A stretch of 64,000 nt of DNA from Clarkia xantiana subsp. parviflora. Taxonomy: Eukaryota > Streptophyta > Magnoliopsida > Myrtales > Onagraceae. The stretch covers positions 5,881,503-5,945,502 of the forward strand of contig JAPTYO010000018.1 of NCBI GenBank assembly GCA_036873135.1, read 5' to 3'. Shown in pieces: positions 34,301-45,850 of this stretch (position 1 is the stretch's first letter; every line of letters begins with the position of its first letter). Made by a program: the position numbers and the translations under genes. A model generated the notes under the pieces. It was not told the origin of the DNA, did not search any database, and worked only from the letters and a program-made list of their open reading frames with translations.

Positions 34301-36961
34301 GATATGCTGGGAGAAACCATGGAAGCTTACGTGGATGATATGCTGGTGAAGTCCCGACAAGCCGAGGATCACGTGCACAACCTTACCATGGCGTTTGAGC
34401 GGATGAGGCTCCATCAAGTTCGTTTGAACCCGACGAAATGCGCCTTCGGAGTCCACTCAGGGAAATTCTTGGGCTTCATGGTGAGTCAGAGAGGAATTGA
34501 AGTGAATCCTGAGAAGCTGAGGGCAATCGAGGAGATGCAGTCCCCGATAAACCATCGGGAGGTGCAAGTACTGAATGGCCGACTAGCTGCAATGAACCGC
34601 TTCTTGTCCAAAGCCAGCGACCGATCAATGCCATTTTTTGAAGTCTTGAGGGCCAACAAAAAATTCGAGTGGACCGCCAAATGTGAAGAAGCGTTCCAAG
34701 CACTCAAGCAGCACCTTCGCACACTCCCGCCGCTGGCAAAACCGGTTCCAGGCGAGCCGCTCTTCCTTTATTTGGCTGTTTCTGAATTTGCAATTAGTTC
34801 TGTGTTAGTAAAGATTGTCGAGGGTAATCAAGTCCCCGTCTATTATGTAAGCAAGGCATTTGCCAGATCTGAATTGAACTACCCCGCCGTTGAGAAGTAC
34901 CTCTTTGCGTTGATTATTACTGCTCGGAAGCTAAGGCCATATTTCCACGCACACGAGATCACTGTGCTAACGAACCAGCCTTTGAAGCATTTTTTGAACC
35001 GACCGGATGCGTCGGGGAGATTAGTGAAATGGGCAGTAGAGCTTAGCGAATTTCGCATACACTTCGCTCCGAGAACGGCCATTAAGGGTCAGGCGTTAGC
35101 AGATTTCATAGCAGAGTCTACAGCCCCCAATCTGGAAGAAGCGGGCCCTGTAGAGGGGGCAACCATGGAAGTCCCGACAGAAGTACAACCAGAGAGGGCA
35201 GAGCAATCAGAACAGCCAAACAAGGAAAATATCTGGGAGATGTACACGGATGGCTCCGCGAGTTCAGACGGATCAGGAGCGGGCTTCTTGTTGATACCAC
35301 CAGGTGAAGGTGAACCGCTCCGATACGCCTTGGCTTTAACATTCAAGGCCACAAACAACGAAGCGGAGTACGAAGCTCTTATCACGGGCCTAAAAATCGC
35401 TAAAGGCACTGGAATCGATCACTTGAGAGTGAAGTGCGACGCAGCTTTAATCGTGAACCAGGTTCAAGGGCGATACGAAGCAAGGAGTCCGATAATGAAA
35501 AAGTATCTGCGAGAGGTACAAGCCTTGAGAGAGAGCTTCAAAAGCTTCGATATCGAGGCTATCCCGAGGGAGGAGAACGTAGAGGCAGACGCCTTGAGTA
35601 AATTTGCCCTGGGGGCACCCTTGGAAGAAAATCGGAAGGTGCACTTCTTGGAGAAGGTGATCTTATCAAACATCGACCCAACGTAGGTGTGCACCATTGA
35701 GACAGGATCGGAGGAAGAGCCCACCTGGATGACCCCGATAGTCGCGTATCTGACTACGGGGGCAGTCCCCGAGGATAAGGTAGCAGCAGACAGGATATGT
35801 CGGATCGCGTCTAATTATGTGATGCTGGACAATCAGCTGTACAAGAAGGGCTGGTTCTCGACTCCGTACCTGAAGTGTGTAGCAGAACCCGACGCCAATC
35901 GAATCCTGAAGGAAATGCACGAGGGGGTCGCGGCTTGTCACGAAGGGGCCCGATCCATTTTGAGGAAGGTGTTGAACTTAGGCTAGTATTGGCCCACGAT
36001 GAACAAAGAAGCAACGACATTGGTCCGATCATGCGACGCGTGCCAGAGGTACGCCCCGAGTATCGCGGCTCCGGCCGCCAACCTAACATCCATCAAGAGC
36101 GCGTGGCCCTTGGCGCAGTGGGGCATCGACTTGGTGGGACCTCTTCCACAAGCGCAAGGACAATGTAAGTATTTACTTGTAGCTATCGATTATTTTTCGA
36201 AATGGATATAGGCGAAGGCATTGGCCAGAACAACGGGGAACCAGATCGTCAAGTTCCTCCAAACCCACATCGTGTCCAGATACAGGATTCCTAAGGTGGT
36301 GATCAGCGACAATGGCCCACCGTTTAACGGCTCTCAGGTGAGGGAGTATCTGGAAGAGTTGAACATCGAGCATCGGACCGCCTCCGTACGCCATGCTCAG
36401 ACTAATGGCCAGGTGGAGTCAACCAACAAAATCGTGATGGATGGCCTGAAGAAGAGGGTCTATGCCTTGAAGGGCAAGTGGCTGAACGAACTGGAAAATG
36501 TACTCTGGGCTGTTAGAACGACACCCAAACGATCAACAGGGGAGACTCCGTTTGGCCTCGTTTATGGCACGGAAGCTGTCGCACCTGTGGCGGTAGCTAT
36601 GGCGTCCCATCGAACGAGATATTACGAGCCCCTAACGAACGACGAAGTGAGACGTCTGGACTTGGACTTACTCGAAGAGAAGAGGCGGGAAGCCGATGAA
36701 GTCCAAGCTCGAATGCGTTTAGCGACGGCCAGGTACTACAACCGGCGAGTGAAGTCCCGACAGTTCTTTGTCGGGGAGCTGGTTTGGCGTCGCAACGAGT
36801 TCACCCTTTTGGATCGAATCAACAAGATGTCACCAAAATGGCAAGGACCTTATAAGGTCGTGGGGATGCCAGCTCCAAATGCATACAAGTTGGAAGACCT
36901 CGATGGCAGAACATTAAAGCATTCTTTCAGTGGCGAACACTTGAAGAAACACCATGCTTGA
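31359..36961 (+). pseudogene. gag-pol polyprotein of B (Tat type), broken
   Basis: Starts at MPSTRLMAAGK, the first ATG after the PBS, colinear with A. Gag (HPFVPRL, WFFSLPPGCI), CRFHRANGHDTNHC knuckle (about 32758-32800), Arg-Ser run, protease DGGSS (Asp about 33230), RT YVDDM (about 34330-34341), retroviral RNase H, second RNase H (TDGSA, about 35249), integrase (GIDLVG about 36124, SDNGPPF about 36305) and C-terminal segment. Breaks: one-base deletion near 31977, TAA at 32693, TGA near 32877, a small replacement with stop at 33356, a frameshift at 33671, and TAG at 35684, 35984 and 36209. From about 33700 to 36961 a single frame holds with three TAG codons. One protease-side residue differs from A (DGGSSF instead of DGGSSS). 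The copy cannot make functional pol. Confidence 0.93.
33342..33404 (+). other. local templated replacement in B protease region
   Basis: The segment that in A encodes STSYPVGM is replaced here by a block containing AAATCAGAAAGGAG, which also occurs about 50 bp downstream (33391-33404) in its normal place. This looks like a small deletion filled from a nearby template. Confidence 0.55.
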
Positions 36962-37860
36962 AGAAAGTCGCCTTAAGTGGTGCCCGATAAAGTCGCCTTA
37001 AGTGGTGCTCGATAAAGTCGCCTTAAGTGGTGCCCGAAAAAGTCGCCTTAAGTGGTGCCCGATGTAAAATCGCCTTAAGTGGTGTATGCTATTTATCGTT
37101 TAATTCGATGTAAGCCAATCTTATGCCATCAATAAATAAAGAGGTTGCTTCCAAATAAGAGTTGTCCTTAGATTTATGCTAAGTGTAAAAGTCGCCTTCA
37201 GTGGTGCGCGATGAAAGTCGCCTTCAGTGGTGCACGATGAAAGTCGCCTTCAGTGGTGCACGAGGAAAGTCGCCTTAAGTGGTGCACAATATTTAGATTT
37301 ATTCTAAGTATCCAAAAGTCGCCTTCAGTGGTGCACGATGAAAGTCGCCTTCAGTGGTGCCCGATGAAAGTCGCCTTCAGTGGTGCACGACAAAAGTCGC
37401 CTTCAGTGGTGCACGATAAAAGTCGCCTTCAGTGGTGCACGATGAAAGTCGCCTTCAGTGGTGCACGACAAAAGTCGCCTTCAGCGGTGCGCAATGAAAG
37501 TCGCCTTCAGTGGTGCACGATGAAAGTCGCCTTCAGTGGTGCACGAGGAAAGTCGCCTTAAGGGGTGCACAATGCTTAGATTTATTCTAAGTATCCAAAA
37601 GTCGTCTTAAGTGATGCACGGGATCAAGCCGCCTTAAGTGGTGCACAATGCTTAGATTTATCCTAAGTAACGATTAAGTCATCTTAAGTGATGCGCGGGA
37701 TTAAGTCGCCTTGAGTGGTGCACAATCTTTAGGTTTATCCTAAGTAATGATTAAGTCGTCTTAAGTGATGCGCGGAACTAAGTCGCCTTAAGTGGTGCAA
37801 GTTATTAAAATCGTCGGGAAAGACGTACGAGAATGTCTTAAGCGCGTATAAGTAAAGTCA
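36962..37860 (+). repeat. tandem-repeat 3' region of B
   Basis: Units of AAAGTCGCCTTMAGTGGTGC plus a short spacer, mostly 26-bp period in 37180-37570, then more degenerate AAGTCGTCTTAAGTGATGCG forms. The conserved block AATAAATAAAGAGGTTGC lies at 37131-37148. A second recurrent block, CTTAGATTTATYCTAAGTA, separates sub-arrays (for example 37575, 37650, 37730). Confidence 0.9.
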
Positions 37861-37974
37861 CTCGGAGAAGTGTAACAAAAGATCGGAACTAAGGAAGTCT
37901 GATATTGATAAGGGCTCAAGGGCCCGACGACGACGCAAGAGAAGAAGATACAAGGACTCTAAAAGATAAAACAT

Positions 37975-40685
37975 TCAAGCTTGGTCCTTGTTGGCAGCAT
38001 TGACAGCAGCTGGGTCCGCGGAGTCGGTAGCAGAGAGATCCACAGGATTGGCTTCGGGAGGATTAGTTATCGGGGCGTCCGCACTTGGAAGTTCAGAAGC
38101 GTCTTCGACAATTACGGGAGTATTCCCCCCGTCACTCTCCTCGGCAAGAGTAAAATACTTCTTCGCGAAGGGAGCGAGGGAAGGAGACTTGTCAAAGTTG
38201 ATGGCGTCGCCATACTCCAGGTGGAGCTCCTCAACCACGTTGAAGAGAGTGTTCTCCACCTCTGCGCCAAAGAACTTCATGGCATCAGCTTGAAAGCCCT
38301 CCGACCTCCGATAGTCCTCCCGGCCCTTTTCCTCCGCTTCGGCCAGCTGCGCAGGAAACCCCGCGATTAGCTCCTCCAAAGCCTTCTTCTCAAGAACCAG
38401 TTGGTCCTCGGCAGCCTTCTTCTCCTGGGTCAGCCTGTCCACAATCACCCCCCGCTCCTGCCGCTCTTGCCTCAAGAGCCCCTCGAAGTCCGCGATCTGC
38501 TGCTGAAGATCCCGAATCTTCTGATTAAGGGCAGCCTGCTCCTTGACAAACTTCCCCCGCAGAGACTGGGAGGCCTTGAGATCCGCCTGAAGCTGCTCGC
38601 GGACCCCTCGGTCCCGCTCCCGGGCCTCATCATAGGCAATAATATACCCGATGAGGCGGTTGTAGTCCCCGAGCTCCTGCAATAAAAAGGAAAAATGTTA
38701 ATGAACAAACGACTCGATCTACCATCAACAAGAAAGAAGCAAAGTCTCACCTCTACGCGGCGCACAGCCATATCCCTGATATCCCGCTGCATATGCGTCC
38801 GATTAAGGTAAATCGGATGCCGCATAGAAGGCAGAATAGAACCCGCCAGCAGATGCAGGGCCAGCTCCTGGTCCTGTTCCCCTTGTGTAAGCGGGACTCC
38901 CTGAAGCGTCTGGATAGGAGTCCAGGGGGCATTCGCCTGTGAAGAATTGAAGGGTCTATAGAAGTCCCCATCAAGAGCAAGGGGAGAGATAGGACGAGGA
39001 ATGGAAGGGCACGCCTCCGCCTCGCCCCTAACAGGGGAAGGAGAGAAGTCGTGGATAGGTGAGAGCTGCCGCTGCTGCGGAGAAGACGAAGGAGGCGGCC
39101 CCTGAGGGGTTGGTTTCAAGGGGGATTGCCCCGCCTTCTAACGCTGTTGAGGGGGGTCAGCCCCGCCAATCTCCTCGGAGGAGTCCAGAGTTTCCACCTG
39201 ACGAAACTGTTCGCCAGTTGGAGCCTTCTCTCCAGCTGAGGAAGGCACCCCCGCTGAAGCGGTGCGTCTGCGGAAGTTGCAGCACCCGAGGAAGCTCCCG
39301 AGCGACCTGCACCTGGAGGATGAGAAGCTTCAGAAAGGTAGTCAGGAAGTTCATCGGGATTCTTACACCAGATGATACGTCGGGAGACGTATTGATCCTT
39401 CCCATGATAATGATAGTAGCCTGCCTTCAAGACTCGAGGAGTTTCGCCTCGAAGGATTCTTTTGACATCAGTAATGCGGCCTTCCTTGGTCGAGGAAATC
39501 AAATCCGATGGGACCATCCTCTTGTACGATTTAATAGCAAGTCGAAGTTGTTTACCTTCTTCAGCGTTCTGGACATCGAAGAGCTGGTCCAGATCCACCC
39601 GCTTCCGCTTGGGCTGCTCCGCTGAAGGAGACCCCGACCTAGCAGCAGCCTTCTTGGCAGACTTCCTCTTCCGCGAGGGGCGGACAGCATCAGTCTCCCC
39701 CTGCTTAAGGAACAGATCGGTCAGCACAGATACCTTCTTGGCTGCAAACAGTAAACAAAGAAAGAGTTAGAAGTTTACCCAAGGAACCATATTGGAAGGG
39801 CCGTCGAAGAGTTGACCCCCAGAAACAATGTCGAGGAGTCGGATCCCGGCGTGCACCAGGTCCCGCTCCACAAGTGAGTTGGCGTTGAGAGGAGTGTAAG
39901 ACTCCTCCCACCGATAGAGCTGGATAAGCTGGAGAGTCTCAAAATCCTCATCAGCATAAGTATGGAAAGCAGGTGGAGGGTCCGCTACCACCTCCCAACG
40001 AGGCCAGGGAATGGAGGAGTGACGGATAAAGAAGTAACTCCTTTTCCAGCTACTGTTGTCAGACCCTGTATCAATCAAGAGTCCCCGACCCTTGACCACC
40101 TTCCAGGTGTCACTGGTCCAACCGTACCGGGCAAGCTGCTGCTTACTCCACTTGGGCATCCGAGGGTAGAAGGCGCAGACCCCCGCCTCATTGCACTTCA
40201 TCCCATAAAAGGTTCTGAAGAGTTGGAGGCTGTAGACCCACTTCTGCCGAAGGCAAAGGACTTGAAAGGCGTTCCAGAGGCGGATGGCATGGGGAGAAAA
40301 GGTAGTGGGGTGTGTTCTGTAATGGTGGCACAGCTCCACCAGATTACCGCAAAAGGGGAACCTGATCCCCGCTGATATTTGTCCCGTAGAGACAAACACC
40401 TCCCCTTTCTGGGGACGAGTAACCTCAGAGTCACTCGAGGGACGATGCCTAGGATACGGGAAACGAGGTTCCCAGGTGATGGTGATGCAACCCTCTCGGA
40501 GAGCTGCATCATAAGCAGTATTGGAAATCTCATTTGGAGCATAGTCAAAGTTAAAGGGTTTTCTCCCCTCGGAGCTGGAACCGCTGTCTGAAAAGCAACC
40601 AGGGCAAGAAAATACAGTGGGACTCTTGGAGAAATTAGAAGGGAAAAGACGAACAAGCAACGAAGAAGGATTCCTTACCAGACAT
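37975..40685 (-). pseudogene. antisense multi-exon gene of B
   Basis: Predicted exons on the minus strand: 40685-40679 (ATGTCTG|GTAAGG), 40587-39779 (acceptor TTTTCAG, donor TTGG|GTAAAC), about 39741-38751 (acceptor TTTGCAG, donor GAG|GTGAGA) and 38676-37975 (acceptor ATTGCAG). Joining exons 1 and 2 gives MSDSGSSSEGRKPFNFD in frame. The intron 2 acceptor may be the AAG four bases downstream. The protein would have about 830 residues: N-terminal domain resembling the 'putative gypsy type transposon' family (SAGIRFPFCGNLVELCHHY, SWKRSYFFIRHSSIPWPRW), a basic middle with RVLKAGYYHYHGKDQY, and a C-terminal coiled coil. TATA box near 40848-40855, about 165 bp upstream. A frameshift near 39245 and a TAG near 39138 break exon 3. 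The role is unknown; known Tat elements may carry antisense ORFs at this place. Confidence 0.75.
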
Positions 40686-41240
40686 GATGAAGTAGAGGTT
40701 GAAGGAGATGAGCGAAACGTCGCCGGAAAGATGATCGGGAAGACTCCAAAGACCTTCGAAATCACAGAGCTTGGAATCGCAGAGAAATCACAGAGAGCTT
40801 TTGAGAATTCGAAGACGGTAAAAGTTAAATTGCGACTATGGCTAGGGTTTTATAGTCGAAGAAGACGGTTGGAAGGACACTTCGATCCGAGTCGTCGAAG
40901 TCGAAGAGTCTTAATCTGGACCGTTGAGATGAAACGTGCAGAAGGGCAACGGGCGTAATGATGAAACGGCCTGAAAAGCACTTTTTCAGAAAAGGACAGG
41001 CGCAAAAAATCAGGCACGTGGGTCGAAAACGTCACTCCATTATCTGCTGCATTTAATGCACTAGGAAACCGAGAAGACCCTTGAGATACAACAGTTATCT
41101 ACAAAATCCTGAGGAAACGTAGAGGAGAAGACTGATAAAATGAGTAACTGAACCAAGGAAAAGATCCCCGACTTTAATATTGGAAAATCGGGAGTTGAAA
41201 GACACGACGAACTAAAAGTCCCTCATGTCTTGGGGGCAAA
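40686..41240 (+). other. antisense promoter region and PPT of B
   Basis: Between the antisense start codon and the 3' LTR. Holds the antisense TATA box (plus-strand TTTTATAG near 40848-40855) and, just before the LTR, the polypurine tract CTTGGGGGCAAA (41229-41240). No other gene. Confidence 0.65.
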
Positions 41241-41937
41241 TGATGGGTCCAACTATAGCCGTCAGGCCCTTTAACGGCGAGGAAACGGCAAACAGGCCCG
41301 CCAGGCCCAGAGTGAAGGTCAAGATGACCTAGGAGAAGGGTCCCGACGAAGGGAGTCCCGACGAGGCAAGGTCCCGACAGAGTCGGTTCCGACAGTGGAG
41401 CTGGAAGCTCCCGATAAGAAGCCTTTAAGTAGGCCCCGATGATGAATCCCTGAGAATGATTGGCCCTGTCACAATGACGAGGGGCCCCGAGCGGTGACAC
41501 AACGAGATAACTCTGGAGTCCCCGACGGGAGTCGGGACTCGTTATCAGAGGATAAAGCCAAGATATGCGGGGCGTGGCCGAGAAACGCGGAACGTGGTTA
41601 AGATACACGGAGCGTGGCCGAGATACGCGGGGCATGGCTAAGATACGCGAGATCACGTCCGAGATATGCGGGATACGGGCTAACCACCCCTAACGGTTCG
41701 CCAGGTACCTGAAGCATCTCTTTGCCTATAAAAGGGCAGGAGATCACCTCAGAAAGATTTACGTTGAGTTGAATACACTCTGAGTTTATTACTTGCCAGT
41801 CATACGAGATACTTATTTAAGCATCGGAGAGGGATTCTGGGTCACCGCCCGGTCTATCCCCTCTTGCAGGATTACGTGGAGCAAAGGAGCTAGGATTGCC
41901 GTCAAAGTCCGTACCGGAGTTCCACCGTGATCCAACA
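41241..41937 (+). repeat. 3' LTR of B
   Basis: Same length as the 5' LTR and about 99 percent identical by eye. The differences are mainly C/T and G/A. Confidence 0.94.
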
Positions 41938-43592
41938 GCTCCTCGGGAGTCAGGCTCAAGACCGACAACAGCTACTGTGCCGAAGAAGACGGAGGCGGCC
42001 CTTCGGGAGTCGGCTCCGGCGGGGTCTGCCTCGCCCCCCGATGACGAATCAGGGGCTGGCCCCCGCTCGCCTCCTCAGAGGAGTGAGAGACGTCCAAGTC
42101 AAGCACCCGACGGAATTGACCGTCCGGGCGTCGGAGGGAGGCACCTCCGTCGAAGCTCCAGCTCCAGATTGACCTGCAGCTGGAGGATGAGAAGCTTCAG
42201 AAATAAAGTCAGGAAGCTGATCAGGATCCTTACACCAGATGACGCGACGGGAAAGGTACTGGTCCTTCCCGTAATAATTGTAATAACCCGCTTTGAGGAC
42301 GCGGGGAGTTTCTTCTTGCAGGATGCGTTTGACCCCTTCGATCCTGGCTCCTTTATCGGAGGGGATTAACTCCTTAGGAATACGCCTCCTGTACAATTGA
42401 ATTGCTAAGCGGAGCTGTTTACCTTCCTCGGGAGTCTTGGTGTTGAAAATCTGCTCCATCTTCTCCAGCCGGGCCCGTTTGATTTGCTCCGAGGTGGGAG
42501 GTGCCGACGAGGAAGCAGCCCTCTTCGAAGACTTCCTCTTCCTCGTGGGGCGTGGGACAGCATCATTCTTCGCCTGCTTAAGCACGAGATTGGTCAGCAG
42601 TGATACCTTCTTAGCTGCAAGGACGAAAACGAAAGAACAGTTAGAATATTACCCAAGGGACGAGGTTAGAAGGGCCGTCGAAGAGTTGACCCCCCGGAGA
42701 CGATATCAAGCAGTCGGATCCCGGTAAGAACCAGGTCCCGCTCCCCGATGGAGTTGGCGTCGAGGGGAGCGAAAGAGTCCCCCCAACGATAAAGCTGGAT
42801 GCAGTGGAGAATCTGGAAATCCTCCTCGGAGTAAGTGTGGAAAGCGGGGGCAGGGTCCGCCTCAACCTCCCATCGGGGCCATGGGATGGAGCTGTTTCGG
42901 ATGAAGAAATAACTCCTCTTCCAGCCACTGTTGTCGGGCCCCGAATCAGTGATGAGCCCTCGACCCTTGGCGACCTTCCAGGTGTCGCCATTCCAGCTAT
43001 ACCGAGAGAGCTGTGCCTTGCTCCACTTTGGCATCCGCGGATAGAAGGCACAAACCCCGACGTCATTGCACTTTAGCCCATAGAAGGTCCGGAAGAGTCG
43101 GAGGCTATACAGCCATTGCTGGCGGAGGCAAAGCACGCGGAAGGCATTTCACACGTGGATGGCATGGGGGGAGAAAGTAGTTGGATGTGTTTTGTAATAT
43201 TTACACATCTCGACCATGTCACCGCAGAAGGGGAAGCGGATCCCCGCCGATATCTGCCCGGTAGAGACAAACACCTCTCCTTCCCGGGGACGAGTGACTG
43301 CAGAGTCACCCGGGACGCGAGGCCAAGGATAAGGGAAGCGAGGATCCCAGGTGGAAGTAATGCACCCCTCTCGGAGAGCTGCATCATAGGCAGTGTCTGA
43401 AATCTCATTACAAGCATAGTCAAACTTGAAGGGTTTCCTCCCCCCAGAACTGGACTCACCGTCTGGAAAGTAATCATGGCAAGAAAAGGCACAGATGATT
43501 TCCGCAAAAGTTTGGGTAAGCTGATGAAGATGAAAGGAAAAACTATGCTAACAAGTTTCTTCGGAATCGAAAGAGGAAATCTTACCAGACAT

Positions 43593-44019
43593 GTCGAATC
43601 GGAGAGGAAAGGATGAGCTTGATGGTCGGAGGTCCTGGTCGCCGGAGTGCTGATCAGAGACTAGAAAGGAGAGCTTGAGCTTTTGAAAACACAGAGAATG
43701 AAACGGTAGAGAAGAACTGAATAGTGGCAAGATTTGAGTTTTTATAGGAGAGAGGAAAGGCAGAGAGACGTTGCAATCTGAACCGTTGAAGATGAAGCGC
43801 CTCAACCTGAATTGTCGAAACACTAGGGACAAAACGGCTATAAAGCGCTTTTTCAGAAAAGCAGGCACGGGCACTCAAGCCGTCACTTCATCACTCATCG
43901 CATTTAATAGGTGAGTAATCGAGAAATCTTTTCGGATTCGGTGGTTATCCTCGGAATATCGAAAGGTCCGAAGTTGGAAGACACGACGAACTTTAAGTCC
44001 CTCGGGTCTTGGGGGCAAA
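43593..44019 (+). other. antisense promoter region and PPT of A
   Basis: Equivalent of 40686-41240 in B. TATA box of the antisense gene near 43739-43747 and PPT CTTGGGGGCAAA directly before the LTR. Confidence 0.6.
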
Positions 44020-44773
44020 TGATGGGTTTCGATATAGCCGTTAGGCCCATTAACGGCGACTAAACGGAGAAGTAGGCCCACTGGGCCCCAAAAGAGGCTC
44101 AGAAGACCAATACGAGAGGTCCCGACAAGGTCGGTCCCGACATACGAGCTGAACGCTCCCGATGATATGCCTTTAAGTAGGCCCCGATGATATGCCTTTA
44201 AGTAGGCCCCGATGATATGCCTTTGAGTAGGCCCCGATGATATGCCTTTGAGTAGGCCCCGATGATATGCCTTTGAGTAGGCCCCGATGATATGCCTTTG
44301 AGTAGGCCCCGATGATATGCCTTTGAGTAGGTCCCGATGATATGCCTTTGAGTAGGCTCCGATATCGAATCCCTGAGAAGCTGGCCATGTCCCGATGACG
44401 AAGGGACATCCGTCGTGACTTGCCACCAGAGAACGAGGCCGAGAAACACGCCCAGTATCAACATAGTGGGGAAGTGGCCTAAAAAGACGGAACGTGGGCT
44501 ACTGGCCGAGATATACGGAACGTGGCAGTTATCTCCCAAGGTAACTGAGGTGACCCCTTCCCTATATAAAGGAAGGTGTTACCTCAGGATTGTTACGTTT
44601 TTACATATTCACAGACTCATACTTGTTTGCCAGTCTATACCGAGATACTCATTTAAGCATCAGAGAGGGATTCTGGGTCACCGCCCGGTCTATCCCCTTC
44701 TTGCAGGATTACTTGGAGCGAAGGAGTTCGGATTTCCATCAAGAACGTGCGGAGTTCCAACCGTGATCCAACA
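44020..44773 (+). repeat. 3' LTR of A
   Basis: 754 bp. Eight 25-bp repeats (starts at 44161, 44186, 44211, 44236, 44261, 44286, 44311 and 44336) against five in the 5' LTR, and a deletion of about 39 bp near 44400 relative to it. These two changes account for the 36-bp length difference. Confidence 0.93.
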
Positions 44774-45351
44774 GTTCCCAGTGAGAGTGATCCAACAAAC
44801 TTGGTTCCAGATCCTAGTGATCATGGAATTCATCTTGGAAGTAAAACTCCGAGACCCAGAAGTCGTCCAAGGAAAGTTGTTGGTTATGGTTCAAGCACTG
44901 CTCTTGTACCCAATAGAAATGATGCTCCGATAAGAAACGTTATTTCGAGTGGGAGAATTGATCCCAATTGGAAGAAATTCTCCGAAATGAAGCATTATTC
45001 CGAGTGGGAGAGACGTTAAGACTCAAAGACGGGATAAATAAGCTAGACGAAAGTCAAAAGCATCGAACTTCTCCAAAGAAGTATCCCATCTAGAAGAGTG
45101 ATGACCTCACTCTAACAACTGTTGGTCTGCAGTGGAAAGACCTCAAGTGGAGAAATGGAGGAAAATAATTAATGAGAGAGATCGCCTAAATGAAAGCCAT
45201 TATAGTCTGTAGTTGTTTTACTTGCTAACCACAGGGGCATAAGGATGCGCTGAGTCCTGAAAGAAGGCTCGCCGCTGATGGAAAACGTCGAACGATACAA
45301 AGCTCGACTTATTGCGAAAGGCTGTACCCAAATTCACAGAGTGGACTTTGA
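44774..45351 (+). pseudogene. Copia pol fragment of relic H (RT N-terminal side)
   Basis: Continues element H after A. Degenerate coding sequence for the linker between integrase and RT and the first part of RT, for example TNLVPDPSDHGIHLGSKTPRPRS and, near 45280-45350, a decayed ERYKARLIAKGCTQIHRVDFD. The F2 copy on the opposite strand (48188-48963) carries the same segment (TNLVPDPSDQGINLGG; ERYKSRLVAKGYTQIHGVDVD). It ends abruptly at about 45351 against the F2 LTR. Confidence 0.7.
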
Positions 45352-45850
45352 TGTACACATACATCAACAGCTTTCCTGCCCAAGAACGATGTGGAGGGAG
45401 TTCTGATCCTCCGGTCGGAATCCGTACAAGTTCTTCGTGAGAAGAAGTCCTACGCGGTATAAGCTCCACAGCAAATCCTCTAATCCATTCTTCAACGGGG
45501 ACAGAACCTCGGACTGATTATGATGGTGCCGAAATATTCCACTAATGGTGGGAGGGTTTTTCTCAAGTTCCTCAATGTTGGGACTTATGAATTACTTGAT
45601 GTGTAAAACCCCTTAGGAGACTCCCCTATATACAGGATTGGTGGAGTGGACAAAAGTCCACTCCAACCAATGTGGTATAGGGTTCGGCCGAACCTATTAA
45701 AGGAGGGAGGCCCAATTTTGGGCCTCCCATGTCAATTAGGAATTGGGTCGAGCCCAATTAACCTATTGTGACCTTTACCCAATTGTCTTAGATAATATCC
45801 TTAATATTAATGGGCTACAATTTACGGCGCCACGTCACCATATGCTAACA
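45352..45850 (-). repeat. 3' LTR of Copia relic F2
   Basis: About 499 bp. On the minus strand it starts TGTTAGCATATGG and is preceded by the purine-rich CGGCGAGTGGGATC. Related to the H LTR and roughly 90 percent like 52417-52919 by eye. Its end (TGTATGTGTACA) lacks the last about 90 bp of the H LTR. Confidence 0.7.

Larger units (their letters stand above)
30626..41937 (+). mobile_element. Tat-type Gypsy element B, nested in A
   Basis: LTRs 30626-31322 and 41241-41937 (697 bp each), target duplication GCTCC (30621-30625 and 41938-41942). By eye the LTRs differ at about 7-8 positions, nearly all transitions (about 1 percent), so B is younger than A. Same plan as A: PBS, gag-pol, tandem-repeat region, antisense gene, PPT (CTTGGGGGCAAA), LTR. 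It inserted into exon 3 of A's antisense gene in the same orientation as A. Total 11.3 kb. Confidence 0.94.
29387..43592 (-). pseudogene. antisense multi-exon gene of A, split by element B
   Basis: Transcribed on the minus strand against gag-pol. Predicted exons: 43592-43586 (ATGTCTG, donor GTAAG), 43462-42653, 42614 to 30328 (broken by insertion of B between 41942 and 30626), and 30248-29387. A TATA box (plus-strand TTTATAG near 43741-43746) lies about 150 bp upstream. Exon 2 encodes the domain with GGRKPFKFDYA... and SGWKRSYFFIRNSSIPWPRWE, resembling the plant 'putative gypsy type transposon' domain. Exon 3 begins with a basic Lys/Arg-rich segment and includes RVLKAGYYNYYGKDQY. Exon 4 is a Glu/Lys/Leu-rich coiled coil with an acidic, Pro-rich tail. 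Breaks besides B: TGA near 43150 in exon 2 (WNAF to stop) and a frameshift near 29690. The function is unknown; comparison with B and C supports the exon plan. Confidence 0.75.
22373..44773 (+). mobile_element. Tat-type Gypsy element A, with element B nested
   Basis: LTRs at 22373-23090 and 44020-44773, target duplication GTTCC (22368-22372 and 44774-44778). Without the nested B (30626-41937 plus one GCTCC) the element is about 11 kb. Order: LTR, PBS, gag-pol, tandem-repeat 3' region, antisense multi-exon gene (split by B), polypurine tract CTTGGGGGCAAA, LTR. The pol contains retroviral RNase H followed by a second, archaeal-type RNase H and then integrase, the arrangement known from the Tat clade of plant Gypsy elements. 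It lies inside the Copia relic H. Confidence 0.93.

Noticed and set aside
37253..37561. Plus-strand open frame in the B repeat region
   Set aside because: Low-complexity translation of 26-bp repeats; no similarity between copies in A, B and C.
44173..44539. Long minus-strand open frames with a repeated peptide (GISSGPTQRHIIGAY)
   Set aside because: They arise because the 25-bp LTR repeats happen to lack stops; the array differs in copy number between the two LTRs and is non-coding U3.
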